Below, in pieces: positions 53,243 to 62,447 of a DNA stretch of 64,000 nucleotides. The notes beneath the pieces are model-generated. The model had not been told where the DNA came from, ran no database searches, and saw nothing but the letters and a program-made list of their open reading frames with translations. Location: the NCBI RefSeq assembly GCF_014697575.1, contig NZ_JACJSC010000027.1, positions 26,198-90,197 on the forward strand. Reading direction: 5' to 3'. The DNA comes from Planktothrix sp. FACHB-1365 (GTDB lineage Bacteria > Cyanobacteriota > Cyanobacteriia > Cyanobacteriales > Microcoleaceae). Numbering within the stretch: position 1 is the first letter of the stretch; every line of letters begins with the position of its first letter. The position numbers were made by a program, and so were the translations under genes.

Positions 53243-54484
53243 ATGTCAGATTGGAAAGTGATTGAGGGTGGAGTCACAGCACCTAGAGGATATCGAGCAT
53301 CGGGAATTACAGCCGGATTAAAACTATCAGGATTACCCGATTTAGCCTTAATTGTGTCTGATGTTGATGCGATCGCGGCGGGGGTCTTTACCACCAGTCA
53401 AGTTAGAGCCGCCTGTGTAGACTATTGCCGCCAACAACTGCAAGCCAAACCCAGCGCGAAAGCAATTTTATGTAATTCAGGACAAGCCAATGCCGCCACA
53501 GGAGAAGCAGGTTGGACAGATGCCGTAGAATCAGCCCAAGCTTTAGCTGCTGTTTTAAATATTGCACCAGAATCAATTTTACTGGCCTCCACCGGAGTCA
53601 TCGGTCAACGGATTAAAATGGACGCCCTCAAAGCAGGAATTCCGAAGTTAGTCGCCGAATTGTCAGAAAAGGGTAACGAAGCCGCATCCAAAGCGATCAT
53701 GACAACGGATTTAGTTCCCAAAACCATTGCTTTAGAAACGATGTTTGGGGATCGTCCCGTAAGAATTGGCGGAATTTGCAAAGGTTCGGGAATGATCCAC
53801 CCCAATATGGCGACTATGTTAGCTTTTGTCACCTGCGATGCTGCGGTTTCTCCTCCCCTTTGGCAAGAAATGTTAACTCGTGCGACCAACCGGAGTTTTA
53901 ACCAAGTGACAGTGGATGGAGATACCAGTACCAATGATTCTTTAATTGCTTTAGCCAATGGTGCCTCTCGGACTCCTGCTATTACTGCAATGGGGCCAGA
54001 AGCCGAAAAATTAGAAGGGATGTTAACGGCGGTTTGTGAATATTTAGCCAAAGCGATCGCACGGGATGGAGAAGGAGCTACCTGTTTAATTGAAGTTCAA
54101 GTTTCTGGTGCAGAAGATGAAGCCTCGGCGAGTAAAGTTGCGAAAACCATTGTGGGTTCATCTTTGGTGAAGTCGGCAATTTTTGGTCGTGATCCCAACT
54201 GGGGACGCATTGCGGCTGCTGCTGGACGGGCTGGAGTTCATTTTGATCAAAATCATTTAGAAATCAAGTTAGGGGATTTTCTCTTAATGCAATATGGTCA
54301 ACCCTTAGCCTTTGATCGCAATGCAGCTAACGAATATTTAAAGAAAGCACCTACCGGAGAATATCTCAAAGAAGATACCGTTTTAATTTCAGTTCAAATC
54401 GGCAATGGCCCAGGAACCAGCAAAGCTTGGGGATGCGATTTAAGTTATGACTATGTGAAAATTAACGCTGAATATACAACTTAA
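53243..54484 (+). CDS. argJ: bifunctional ornithine acetyltransferase / N-acetylglutamate synthase
   Basis: 413 aa from the ATG at 53243 (MSDWKVIEGGVTAPRGYRASG, with GGAAGGGG 10 nt upstream); the frame also allows a TTG at 53216. The autoproteolytic site HPNMATMLAFVTCD is present, Thr being the new N-terminus of the beta chain. Conserved DGDTSTND, GEGATCLIEV and GRDPNWGRI also appear. ArgJ recycles the acetyl group from N-acetylornithine to glutamate in the arginine pathway. Confidence 0.96.
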   Translation: MSDWKVIEGGVTAPRGYRASGITAGLKLSGLPDLALIVSDVDAIAAGVFTTSQVRAACVDYCRQQLQAKPSAKAILCNSGQANAATGEAGWTDAVESAQALAAVLNIAPESILLASTGVIGQRIKMDALKAGIPKLVAELSEKGNEAASKAIMTTDLVPKTIALETMFGDRPVRIGGICKGSGMIHPNMATMLAFVTCDAAVSPPLWQEMLTRATNRSFNQVTVDGDTSTNDSLIALANGASRTPAITAMGPEAEKLEGMLTAVCEYLAKAIARDGEGATCLIEVQVSGAEDEASASKVAKTIVGSSLVKSAIFGRDPNWGRIAAAAGRAGVHFDQNHLEIKLGDFLLMQYGQPLAFDRNAANEYLKKAPTGEYLKEDTVLISVQIGNGPGTSKAWGCDLSYDYVKINAEYTT

Positions 54485-54504
54485 ATCAGTTATCAGTTAT
54501 CAGT

Positions 54505-54570
54505 GTAGAGACGCGCCATGGCGCGTCTGTATCAGTTATCAGTGTAGAGACGCGCCATGGCGCGTCTGCA
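54505..54570. repeat. two tandem GTAGAGACGCGCCATGGCGCGTCT elements
   Basis: Copies start at 54505 and 54543, separated by ATCAGTTATCAGT. This is the intergenic, uninterrupted form of the palindrome that also lies inside smc and at the phosphatase 3' end, and always with TCAGTTATCAG beside it except in smc. Confidence 0.85.
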
Positions 54571-54603
54571 TCAGTTATCAGTTATTAGGTTATTCATGAA
54601 CTT

Positions 54604-56919
54604 TTAACTTTTGTACTGATTACTGATGACTGAATCATTGACAAGAACGGATTCGGCGGAATTCAAAGACTGTGTTAAATAAAAGGGATAAGTAATAGAA
54701 GAATTGAGTTGAAGATGATTAGCGATGACACCAATACAAGGCATCCTATAGGTATCCAGTTTATCCAAAATTTTTCTAAAAACCGTTTTATGGGTTTTAT
54801 GAATCGCCGTGACTAAAATTAAACCATCTAAATATTCAGCCAAGAAAATAGCATCATTATATTCATGCAATTCAGGCGTATCATAAATCACTAAATCATA
54901 AGTTTCTTGGAGTGACTCAACGACGTGTCGCATTTGATCTGAAGCCAGCAATTTAAAGGTATTAGCGTAGGGAACTCCTGCGGTTAAAATAAAGAGATTT
55001 TCCGAGAGCGAAGTCCTTTGAATTACTGCATTAGGTGTTGCTTTTTCGGTTAATAAATCGCTGAGTCCTTTTTGATTAGATACCCCCAAAACAGTATGAA
55101 GTTGGGGATAACGTAAATTAGCATCTACTAATAGTACCTGCTGCCCCATATGAGCCATCGTTTGTGCTAAGTGTAAAGCAATTGTTGACTTACCATCCTT
55201 AGATTCTGCCGAGCAAATTCCAATAGATCGGATTAAAGAATCGGCATATAAAAACCGCAAATTGGCGTAAGCGTTATCAAAAGCATTCAAGAATTGAGTC
55301 ATTTTTTCTAATGCCCGTATCCGAGATTTTGTTAATCCTGATGGACTCAGATTATTCTCTAGGGGGAGATGGGAAGCTATCGGAAAATTGTTGTGTCGAG
55401 GAATTTCCCCCAACAAAGGAAATGAAATCATATCTTCTATATCCTGCTTTGTATAAAAAATATTGCGAAGCCGTTCCAAGAGAATTGATAATCCAATTCC
55501 TAATACAATTCCTCCACCCAAAGTTATAATCAGGTTCTTGACTGGACTTTCAGGCTCGGCACCAATGGGAATTCCGTTACTATCATAAAGAATTCTGGGC
55601 TTAGAAATAATCTCCCAAGGAATATTAGTTTGAGCCGCTTCAATTCTTAATTTTTCTCGCTCATCTAAAAATAAATTGAGTCGTTTATTGGTTAAATCAA
55701 GCTGTTGCTGAATTTCATTATATTCACGAGCAACACCCGGAAAAAGTTGAGCTTGTTGAGTTAAAGTATTAAGTGCATTATTTAATCCTTTTAACCGAAC
55801 TTCTAAAGACTTTATTTGACTATCCGTATCTACAAGTTGCCCAATTAACTTTTGACGAATAGAGGTTTGAAAAGCCATCACTGAAGAATTATTTTGCACT
55901 TTTGAAGCGTTTTCACCCAAAATCTTCTGATTTTCTTGTTCTAATAATTTTAATAAATTAGCTTGTTGTTCCTTTAATTGTTGCACTTCTGGACTATTAG
56001 CACTAAAAGTTGCAGATTGAATCGCAATTTGAGTTTCAACCGTCATCAAAGCATCTAAGATTTGTTTACGGAAGGGACTTTCGCTTAGGGCGGAAGCGGC
56101 TACGGCTTCATCTGGACTAAAGGATAGTTGCGTTTGTAGATGTTGGTATAAAGCTCTTAATTCTTGAAGTTGTCTCTCTGCTTCTTGGCTCTGAGTTTCC
56201 AGAGTCCGAATTTGATCATACAATGTTTGCCCCCGTGCCATCGGGTCAAGTAACTCATACTGCTGTTGAATCTTCTGAAGCTTTCCTCGATCTTCAGCAA
56301 CTCGTTTTTGTAATAAAGGTAATTGCTCATCAATGAACTCAACCCCTTGACTAATCCTCGTTTTACGCTCATCTAAACTATACTTTAAATACTTTTCAGC
56401 CGTTTTTTGTAACACAAACAAAACTTGATCAGTATCTTTTCCTTTATAAGAAACTTCCAGAATTTTAGTTTGATCCCGGATACTAGAACCATTAGAAACT
56501 CGTTCCAGTTCCAACTTATCCGTTAAATCCTCTACCTTAAATTTAGGATAACGAACTTGAATTTGTTTGGTAATATTATTTAAAATTTCAGGACTGGTTA
56601 AAATACGGATTTGGGTAGGGTAATCTAAACTGAAAAATTTATCGCTGGGTTGTCCTTCGGAACGAGTTAGGGTTAAGGGATCGGCTAACTGCTGTTCAGA
56701 TGTGGCAGGTTCAACTAACAATTGAAAGTTTCCTTTATAAACCGTCGGAGCTTCTCCACCCATCAAAGGAAAACCCACTAAGGTTGTGATTCCTGCGGTT
56801 CCAATAATCAGAATCACCCGGCGTTGTAATGTCCGCAATACCGGACGGATACCCGGACTTTTCTTTTTAGGTTCGATTGTCTGTTGTGAATCTTCAAAAA
56901 CTTGAATATCTTGTGACAT
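54604..56919 (-). CDS. Wzc-like polysaccharide co-polymerase / BY-kinase
   Basis: 771 aa. The Wzz domain has TM1 (about 32-52) and TM2 (about 468-490, VKNLIITLGGGIVLGIGLSILL) with a long periplasmic coiled coil between. The cytoplasmic kinase part has Walker A SAESKDGKSTIALHLA, A-prime VLLVDANLRYP and Walker B YDLVIYDTPEL. Such proteins control chain length and export of exopolysaccharide through autophosphorylation of a C-terminal Tyr cluster; here the tail has only a few Tyr (SITYPFYLTQ, NQYKS). It is paired with a Wza-like exporter on the same strand, 186 bp away. Confidence 0.9.
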   Translation of the reverse strand: MSQDIQVFEDSQQTIEPKKKSPGIRPVLRTLQRRVILIIGTAGITTLVGFPLMGGEAPTVYKGNFQLLVEPATSEQQLADPLTLTRSEGQPSDKFFSLDYPTQIRILTSPEILNNITKQIQVRYPKFKVEDLTDKLELERVSNGSSIRDQTKILEVSYKGKDTDQVLFVLQKTAEKYLKYSLDERKTRISQGVEFIDEQLPLLQKRVAEDRGKLQKIQQQYELLDPMARGQTLYDQIRTLETQSQEAERQLQELRALYQHLQTQLSFSPDEAVAASALSESPFRKQILDALMTVETQIAIQSATFSANSPEVQQLKEQQANLLKLLEQENQKILGENASKVQNNSSVMAFQTSIRQKLIGQLVDTDSQIKSLEVRLKGLNNALNTLTQQAQLFPGVAREYNEIQQQLDLTNKRLNLFLDEREKLRIEAAQTNIPWEIISKPRILYDSNGIPIGAEPESPVKNLIITLGGGIVLGIGLSILLERLRNIFYTKQDIEDMISFPLLGEIPRHNNFPIASHLPLENNLSPSGLTKSRIRALEKMTQFLNAFDNAYANLRFLYADSLIRSIGICSAESKDGKSTIALHLAQTMAHMGQQVLLVDANLRYPQLHTVLGVSNQKGLSDLLTEKATPNAVIQRTSLSENLFILTAGVPYANTFKLLASDQMRHVVESLQETYDLVIYDTPELHEYNDAIFLAEYLDGLILVTAIHKTHKTVFRKILDKLDTYRMPCIGVIANHLQLNSSITYPFYLTQSLNSAESVLVNDSVISNQYKS

Positions 56920-57105
56920 AGTGACTAAATACCCCTGTTATTATTCTAGCCTTAACTCTTCAAAAATTAACCCTAAAGTTTTATCTGATGAACACCTTTA
57001 TCGAACCTCTTTAAAACAGATAAAGAGCAGAATTGCAACCCCCAAATTGGATAAATTTTAAGAAGTTAGAAAAGGTTTTCTATCAATTAATACTCATTTT
57101 TATGC

Positions 57106-58587
57106 TTAATTAGAGTTAGAGTTTCTCTTCGGAATTAAACTTTCAAATAACCGATAAAATGTAAAAGCATTATCCACAGGCTGTAACACAGAGGAAGAGG
57201 TGTCAGCAATTCTACTGACTAAAGATCGATGCACGATAACCACATCATTATTATGTAATACGGGATTATTGGCGGCTGCATTTCCTAATTTAAAATCCAC
57301 CTGAATTTTTCTGCGAGTCACAGAACCGTTGGGATTTAGACGGATCAGTTCCACCGTACCCCGATTGGCTCGGATGCTATCAAACCCTCCAGCCGCTAAT
57401 AAAGCTTGATTCAGGGGAGTATTTGGACGAACTTGAATCAAGCCGGGCTGTTTAATTTCCCCGACGACATTGACATTGATCGTTGCGGGTGAAAAACTAG
57501 CAGACGCTAATTCTTCTAATTCGGTCGGATTAATTTCAGTGGCAGTGGGGACAATTACCGTATCTCCCTGTTGTAAAAATAGATCCTGATTGATATCTCC
57601 CGATTGCAACAGTTCCCAAAGATTAACTTTTGTGCTTTTTACCCCTGTGTTAGTGAGACGTTGGACTTGAATATTGCGAATATCAGCCATATTCGTAATT
57701 CCTCCAGCCGTCTGAAGCGCACGGGTTAGGGTTGGTAAATTGCTTTTGATAATTCTTAGTCCATTTCCTCCAGTACCTGCATCGGTAAGACCCCCATCTT
57801 GATTGAGGGAATAAGCACCAGGACGAAAAACTTCTCCAACCACCACAACTTGAATCGATTGGTTAGGAGGGGCGGCTAAACTTGAAGAGGCCATCTCACG
57901 AACTTGAGAGGGCTCAAAGGTGGTGAGAGTGGGAATAAAAATACTGTCTCCATCCCGGAGAATGGGATCTTGGTTTAAATCTCCCGTATCCAATAATTCC
58001 TTTAAATTTAAAGTGACAACGGGTTGGCGAGGATCAGCCCGTCGCAGTTGGACTAAGGCTAAATCGGCAGATTGGGTAATTCCTCCGGCTGTTAAAATGG
58101 CTTGGCTGAGTCGAGAAAATTGTTGAGTATTAGAGGATACATTAGATAAATTATAGGAACCGGGACGAACAACTTCCCCAGCAATTGCAACCTGTACAGG
58201 ACGGGGTGTGATTAAAGTAATGGTGATAATCGGTTGTCGGAGTAAACTAGAATACCGTTGAGCAATCAATGATTGGGTTTGTGGAAGTGTTAAACCCGCA
58301 ACGGATACAGGCCCAATCCCCTGTAAATTAATCGTTCCATCGTTAAGAACCAGTTGCTCACCCGTGTATTTCTCTACACCGAATACATCCACTCGGATGC
58401 GATCGCCCACTCCTAAAAGGTAAGGAAAATCCTGAAGGGGATTTTCAATACCCCCCCGTTGACGTTGTTGAGGAGCAGGATACCTTGGGGGCTGGCTTTG
58501 AGCCTGAACAGGTAGGGTGGAGATCAAGGGAACTCCTAGACCTAAAATTAAATGCGCTAAAGAACAACTAACACATCGAACAAGCAT
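57106..58587 (-). CDS. Wza-like outer-membrane polysaccharide export protein with SLBB repeats
   Basis: 493 aa. A signal peptide ends STLPVQA. The Poly_export domain (YLLGVGDRIRVDVFGVEKYTGEQLV, LNDGTINLQGIGPVSVAGLT) is followed by SLBB units (PVQVAIAGEVVRPGSYNL, VVVVGEVFRPGAYSL, NVNVVGEIKQPGLIQV), each with AGG(I/F) and LRDGDSIFIPT-like ends. These proteins form the outer-membrane export channel and work with the Wzc-like partner transcribed after it in the same direction. Confidence 0.9.
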   Translation of the reverse strand: MLVRCVSCSLAHLILGLGVPLISTLPVQAQSQPPRYPAPQQRQRGGIENPLQDFPYLLGVGDRIRVDVFGVEKYTGEQLVLNDGTINLQGIGPVSVAGLTLPQTQSLIAQRYSSLLRQPIITITLITPRPVQVAIAGEVVRPGSYNLSNVSSNTQQFSRLSQAILTAGGITQSADLALVQLRRADPRQPVVTLNLKELLDTGDLNQDPILRDGDSIFIPTLTTFEPSQVREMASSSLAAPPNQSIQVVVVGEVFRPGAYSLNQDGGLTDAGTGGNGLRIIKSNLPTLTRALQTAGGITNMADIRNIQVQRLTNTGVKSTKVNLWELLQSGDINQDLFLQQGDTVIVPTATEINPTELEELASASFSPATINVNVVGEIKQPGLIQVRPNTPLNQALLAAGGFDSIRANRGTVELIRLNPNGSVTRRKIQVDFKLGNAAANNPVLHNNDVVIVHRSLVSRIADTSSSVLQPVDNAFTFYRLFESLIPKRNSNSN

Positions 58588-59015
58588 AAAGTAATTGGAT
58601 GTGAATTAAAACATAAACCGAGCAAAGATTTTACTTTCGCACGTCCCAGTTCATGACTAAGCGCGTTTTTTGATCTCTATTAATAGCTTATCTTATAAAT
58701 CACAAGACGACTCTGCCTTAAGTCACGTATTGTAGGGTCGGGTGTAAAACAATAGCTAAGATGCAGCCTCAACATTTTGATTATAAGGTCTTAACACCTA
58801 GGACTGAAAAGTTTGCTGTCTAGCGATCTGAGCTTTTTCTCATTATCAACCCACAGATATATACATTTAATAAATAACTACTGTTAATCTAAAAAAAACA
58901 AAAATTTTCGGAAACTTTATTCTCCCAATTAACAAAAATCTCATCTAAGTATTTGAGGCATTTTAGATGGCAAAGACATGATTTGCCTTAAGTCCCATAT
59001 TCATCACTTTTACCT
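58588..59015. promoter_or_regulatory. 428-bp divergent promoter region of the polysaccharide genes
   Basis: It contains a repeated box TGCCTTAAGTC at 58714-58724 and 58984-58994, each followed by (A/C)C(G/A)TATT, in front of the Wza-like gene on one side and the GT2 gene on the other. A shared regulator binding both ends is possible. The middle is AT-rich with no ORF. Confidence 0.4.
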
Positions 59016-60221
59016 ATGCTCTTATTAATAACCCAACTCATCATAGAATTAACAATAATTTCTATAGCTCTTGCCATCCCCGTTACAGTGTTTTTTCTGG
59101 AATGCTTTGCTGCATTGATTCATAAGCCTTCATTTGATCAACCTTTGGAAACTGTTGTTCCTAAAGTTTCTATTCTAATTCCCGCACACAATGAAGCATC
59201 AGGAATTGAAGCAACGTTAGAAACTATTTTGCCTCAAATTGACTCTCAAACCAGAATTGTAGTGATCGCAGATAACTGCACTGACGAAACCGCAGCAATA
59301 GCGCGTCAAATGGGAACAACGGTTTTAGAACGTCAGGACTTAGACCATCGAGGCAAAGGCTATGCCTTAGATTATGGTTTAAAGTTTTTAGCTCAAGACC
59401 CACCGGATGTGGTCGTCATGATTGATGCTGATTGTCATGCCGAACCTGGAACAATCACTAAAATTGCTCAACAGGCAATGGTTAAAAAGCGACCTGTTCA
59501 ATCCACGTATTTAATGGAAACCTCGAAAAAACCGACTCCTAAAGATTCCATTTCTGCCTTTGCTTTTTTAGTTAAAAATGCAATTCGTCCTAAAGGATTA
59601 GCTCAATTAGGATTCCCCTGTGTTCTCACGGGGACGGGAATGGCTTTTCCTTGGTCTGTGATTCGGAAAGTTTCACTAGGAAGTTCTAATCTTGTTGAAG
59701 ATATGCAGCTTGGTCTTGATTTAGCACTATTGGGAACATCTCCCCTATTTTATGAAGATGCTAAAGTTATTGGGGTTTTGCCTACCCAAGAAAAAGCAGC
59801 TAAAACCCAAAGAACTCGTTGGGAACATGGACACTTAAAAACGTTATATACTCAGGTTCCTCGCCTGATTTATGCTTCCATTCGCCAAAAGCGGTTGGAT
59901 TTACTCGCCATTGCTTTAGACCTGTGTGTTCCTCCCTTAGCTTTTTTAGTTATGTTATGGGGTGTGGCTTTAGTTCCCAGCTTCTTGATGGCAATATATA
60001 ATCTCTCAGTGTTACCCTTGCAATGCTTGGCACTGGAAGGAATGCTATTATTAACCACTATTTTGATGACCTGGGCTAATTTTGGCCGTTCTATCGTTTC
60101 CCTAAAAACCCTGCTTAGTGTTCCCCTTTATATTTTGTGGAAATTACCCCTGTATTTCAATTTTTTCAATAAACCCCAAAAGGAATGGGTCAGAACCCAA
60201 CGGGATAGTTTAGTATCTTGA
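59016..60221 (+). CDS. membrane glycosyltransferase family 2
   Basis: 401 aa. An N-terminal TM helix (5-32) is followed by the GT-A catalytic domain: VSILIPAHNEASGIEATLETIL, VIADNCTDETA, the DxD MIDADCHAE, GTGMAFPW, then VEDMQLGLDLAL and QRTRWEHGHLKT (the Q/RxxRW motif of processive enzymes). Two or three TM helices close the protein (LDLCVPPLAFLVMLWGVALVPSFL, LLTTILMTWANF). It probably builds a polysaccharide or lipid-linked sugar at the inner membrane. It is divergent from the Wza-like gene and followed by another transferase, so it belongs to the exopolysaccharide cluster. Confidence 0.88.
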   Translation: MLLLITQLIIELTIISIALAIPVTVFFLECFAALIHKPSFDQPLETVVPKVSILIPAHNEASGIEATLETILPQIDSQTRIVVIADNCTDETAAIARQMGTTVLERQDLDHRGKGYALDYGLKFLAQDPPDVVVMIDADCHAEPGTITKIAQQAMVKKRPVQSTYLMETSKKPTPKDSISAFAFLVKNAIRPKGLAQLGFPCVLTGTGMAFPWSVIRKVSLGSSNLVEDMQLGLDLALLGTSPLFYEDAKVIGVLPTQEKAAKTQRTRWEHGHLKTLYTQVPRLIYASIRQKRLDLLAIALDLCVPPLAFLVMLWGVALVPSFLMAIYNLSVLPLQCLALEGMLLLTTILMTWANFGRSIVSLKTLLSVPLYILWKLPLYFNFFNKPQKEWVRTQRDSLVS

Positions 60222-60307
60222 GAATCATAGGTTCTATTTAGTTCTGACTGTTGGCTATTGACCCTTAAGCGTCAACAGTTAACGGTCAACCCACAATTTT
60301 AAATGGC

Positions 60308-61534
60308 ATGAAAGTTGCTTATCTGATTAATCAATATCCTAAAGTTAGTCACAGTTTTATTCGTCGGGAAATTTTAGCCGTTGAAGCTCAAGGACTGGAG
60401 ATCAGTCGGTTCTCAATTCGGTCTTTAGAATCAGAATTAATTGATCCAGCCGATCAACAGGAATCTGAAAAAACTCGGTTTATTCTGAAAGTGGGGATTT
60501 GGGGTTTACTCAGTCATTTATTACAAGTTGGACTCACTCATCCTCAACGTTTATGGCAGACAGGAAGATTAGCATTAAAATTAGGTTGGGGTTCAGAACG
60601 AGGTGTTTTCCTACACGGTATTTATCTGGCGGAAGCTTGTGTTTTATTCCATTGGTTATCTCAAGACAAAATTGACCATCTTCATGTTCATTTTGGAACC
60701 AATTCCGCTACCGTTGCGTTATTATGTCAGGCTTTAGGCGGCCCCCCCTATAGTATGACGATACATGGGCCGGAGGAATTTGATAAGGTAGGAGCGATCG
60801 CATTACCGGAAAAAATCAAACGCGCTCAATTTGTAGTAGCTATTAGTTCCTTTGGAAAAAGTCAATGTCAACGCTGGTGTGATTATCAAGATTGGTCAAA
60901 AATTCAGATTGTCCATTGTGGTGTTGATCCGATGTTTTTGGATCATCCTTTGGTTCGGTTACCTTCAGAACGTCGCTTCGTTTGTGTCGGTCGTTTAAGT
61001 GAGCAAAAAGGTCATTTATTGTTAGTAGAAGCCGTTAACCAACTGGTCAAGGCTGGATTTGAGTTTAAATTAATTTTTGTGGGAGATGGCCCCCTGCGCC
61101 CAGAGATTGAACAATTAATTAATCGCTTAGGGTTAGACAATTATATTGAAATTACAGGTTGGGCAACCAATACTCAAGTCCAACAACAGATTTTATCCTC
61201 CCAGGTGTTTGTATTACCCAGTTTTGCGGAAGGCTTACCCGTTGTTCTGATGGAAGCCTTAGCTTTATCTCGTCCGGTGATTAGTACCTATATTGCTGGA
61301 ATTCCAGAATTAGTCGAACCGGGGAAAAACGGTTGGTTAGTTCCTGCTGGGTCTTTAGAGGATTTAACCCTAGCTCTCAAAACCGCCTTAACAACTTCTA
61401 TAGAAGAATTAACAACAATGGGCAAATTTGGAACCCTGAAAGTAGCTGAACATCATAATATCGACATTGAAGCCCAAAAACTCATTCGCCTATTTCAAGG
61501 GGACTCAATTCTCAATCCCGACCTGAAACCGTAA
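60308..61534 (+). CDS. glycosyltransferase family 4, exopolysaccharide type
   Basis: 408 aa GT-B enzyme. It starts MKVAYLINQYPKVSHSFIRREI, the opening of colanic-acid or exopolysaccharide GT4 proteins. Next come HVHFGTNSATVALL, TIHGPEEFDK and IVHCGVDPMF, then the donor-binding part with FVCVGRLSEQKGHLLLVEA, LIFVGDGPLRPEIEQL and the E-x7-E motif FAEGLPVVLMEALALSRPVI. It is 86 bp after the GT2 gene on the same strand, so it is co-transcribed or closely linked in the polysaccharide locus. Confidence 0.9.
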   Translation: MKVAYLINQYPKVSHSFIRREILAVEAQGLEISRFSIRSLESELIDPADQQESEKTRFILKVGIWGLLSHLLQVGLTHPQRLWQTGRLALKLGWGSERGVFLHGIYLAEACVLFHWLSQDKIDHLHVHFGTNSATVALLCQALGGPPYSMTIHGPEEFDKVGAIALPEKIKRAQFVVAISSFGKSQCQRWCDYQDWSKIQIVHCGVDPMFLDHPLVRLPSERRFVCVGRLSEQKGHLLLVEAVNQLVKAGFEFKLIFVGDGPLRPEIEQLINRLGLDNYIEITGWATNTQVQQQILSSQVFVLPSFAEGLPVVLMEALALSRPVISTYIAGIPELVEPGKNGWLVPAGSLEDLTLALKTALTTSIEELTTMGKFGTLKVAEHHNIDIEAQKLIRLFQGDSILNPDLKP

Positions 61535-61579
61535 GGGCTTGTCAATCGAGGAAAGGTGTGTTATATTAATAAATTGTGC

Positions 61580-61651
<72 letters not shown>

Positions 61652-61660
61652 TTGTTGACG

Positions 61661-61715
61661 ATAACCTGTAAACCCTTCAGTGTAAAGTAATTGCGCTACC
61701 ACTGCACTATCGCCC
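61661..61715 (-). pseudogene. degenerate inverted copy of the tRNA-Val
   Basis: Read on the minus strand it begins GGGCGATAGTGCAGTGGTAGCGCA and continues through ACTTTACACTGAAGGG to TTTACAGGTTA, matching the real tRNA from its 5' end to the T arm with scattered changes. The anticodon stem no longer pairs and the 3' acceptor strand is missing. It lies head-to-head with the tRNA, leaving only about 10 bp between them. Confidence 0.75.
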
Positions 61716-62264
61716 TTACTTGTATCCAGTTAGTTACTCTTCAAGGATACAAGATAGATACAAGTTTGACAGTAACCCTTCATATCACCTCTACCCTTAC
61801 CTTGCCTGCTAACTTTTAGATTTACTTCCCTTTGTATGTAACTTAGGGAAGTAAGCAGAACTTTTTGATGATCGTCAAAAATTTTCCCCCAATCCGTAGA
61901 CTTTAAAGTTATCTTCCCGATGTATGTACGACGGGAAGTTGTCTCGTCCAGTCATTAGGAATGGTAGGCATGATTTTATGAACTTTTGTTAATATAAGCC
62001 AGTAGTATCACGCAGCACAAGTTAAGTTCTCTTCTGTATTGCTGTAGGTATCAAAGAGAGTTTGGGTTAAAGAACCACTAGATTTGGAAGATTTACGTTT
62101 TTTCTTATTGTCTAATTGGCTTTGAGGTGGGGATTGTATTGGTTTTAATGAGCCTAAAAGTTTGGAGGAAAAGCAGCCAGAGTTTACGAACCCAAGTTCG
62201 CAAGAGCGATTTATGTTGTGGTGGGATTCAATCATAGCGATCGCTTCAACTGGTAGACTTTGAT
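61716..62264. other. accessory spacer between the tRNA and the methyltransferase
   Basis: It contains GATACAAG direct repeats near 61745-61760 and two similar stretches reading CTT(T/C)GTATGTAA-like and CGATGTATGTACG around 61820-61935. No integrase gene was found. The sequence looks like patchwork left by past insertions beside a tRNA. Confidence 0.35.
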
Positions 62265-62363
62265 ATGGAGAAGGCGATCGCATCACTGAAAGCGGGTGAA
62301 CCTGTGATTCCGGTGTGGTTAGATGTAATTCATCTGCGGGTAGCAAAGATATTAGCAGGCTAG
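62265..62363 (+). CDS. possible gene fragment
   Basis: A 32-codon open frame MEKAIASLKAGEPVIPVWLD... ends ILAG. The compact hydrophobic/acidic pattern looks like a real protein C-terminus, but it has no recognised family or ribosome site. It could be the tail of a truncated gene. Confidence 0.2.
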   Translation: MEKAIASLKAGEPVIPVWLDVIHLRVAKILAG

Positions 62364-62447
62364 AGAAATCATAAAAAACATCCAACAAATTTGGCAAAGG
62401 GTTGGATAAATTGTAAAGTGAAGGCTGTGAGACTAAGGGGAAGTCGC

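Noticed and set aside
62008..62397. 129-aa minus-strand ORF before the methyltransferase
   Set aside because: Ser/Leu-rich with no recognisable domain, lies in patchwork repeat sequence and overlaps an open frame on the other strand; not supported enough to call.
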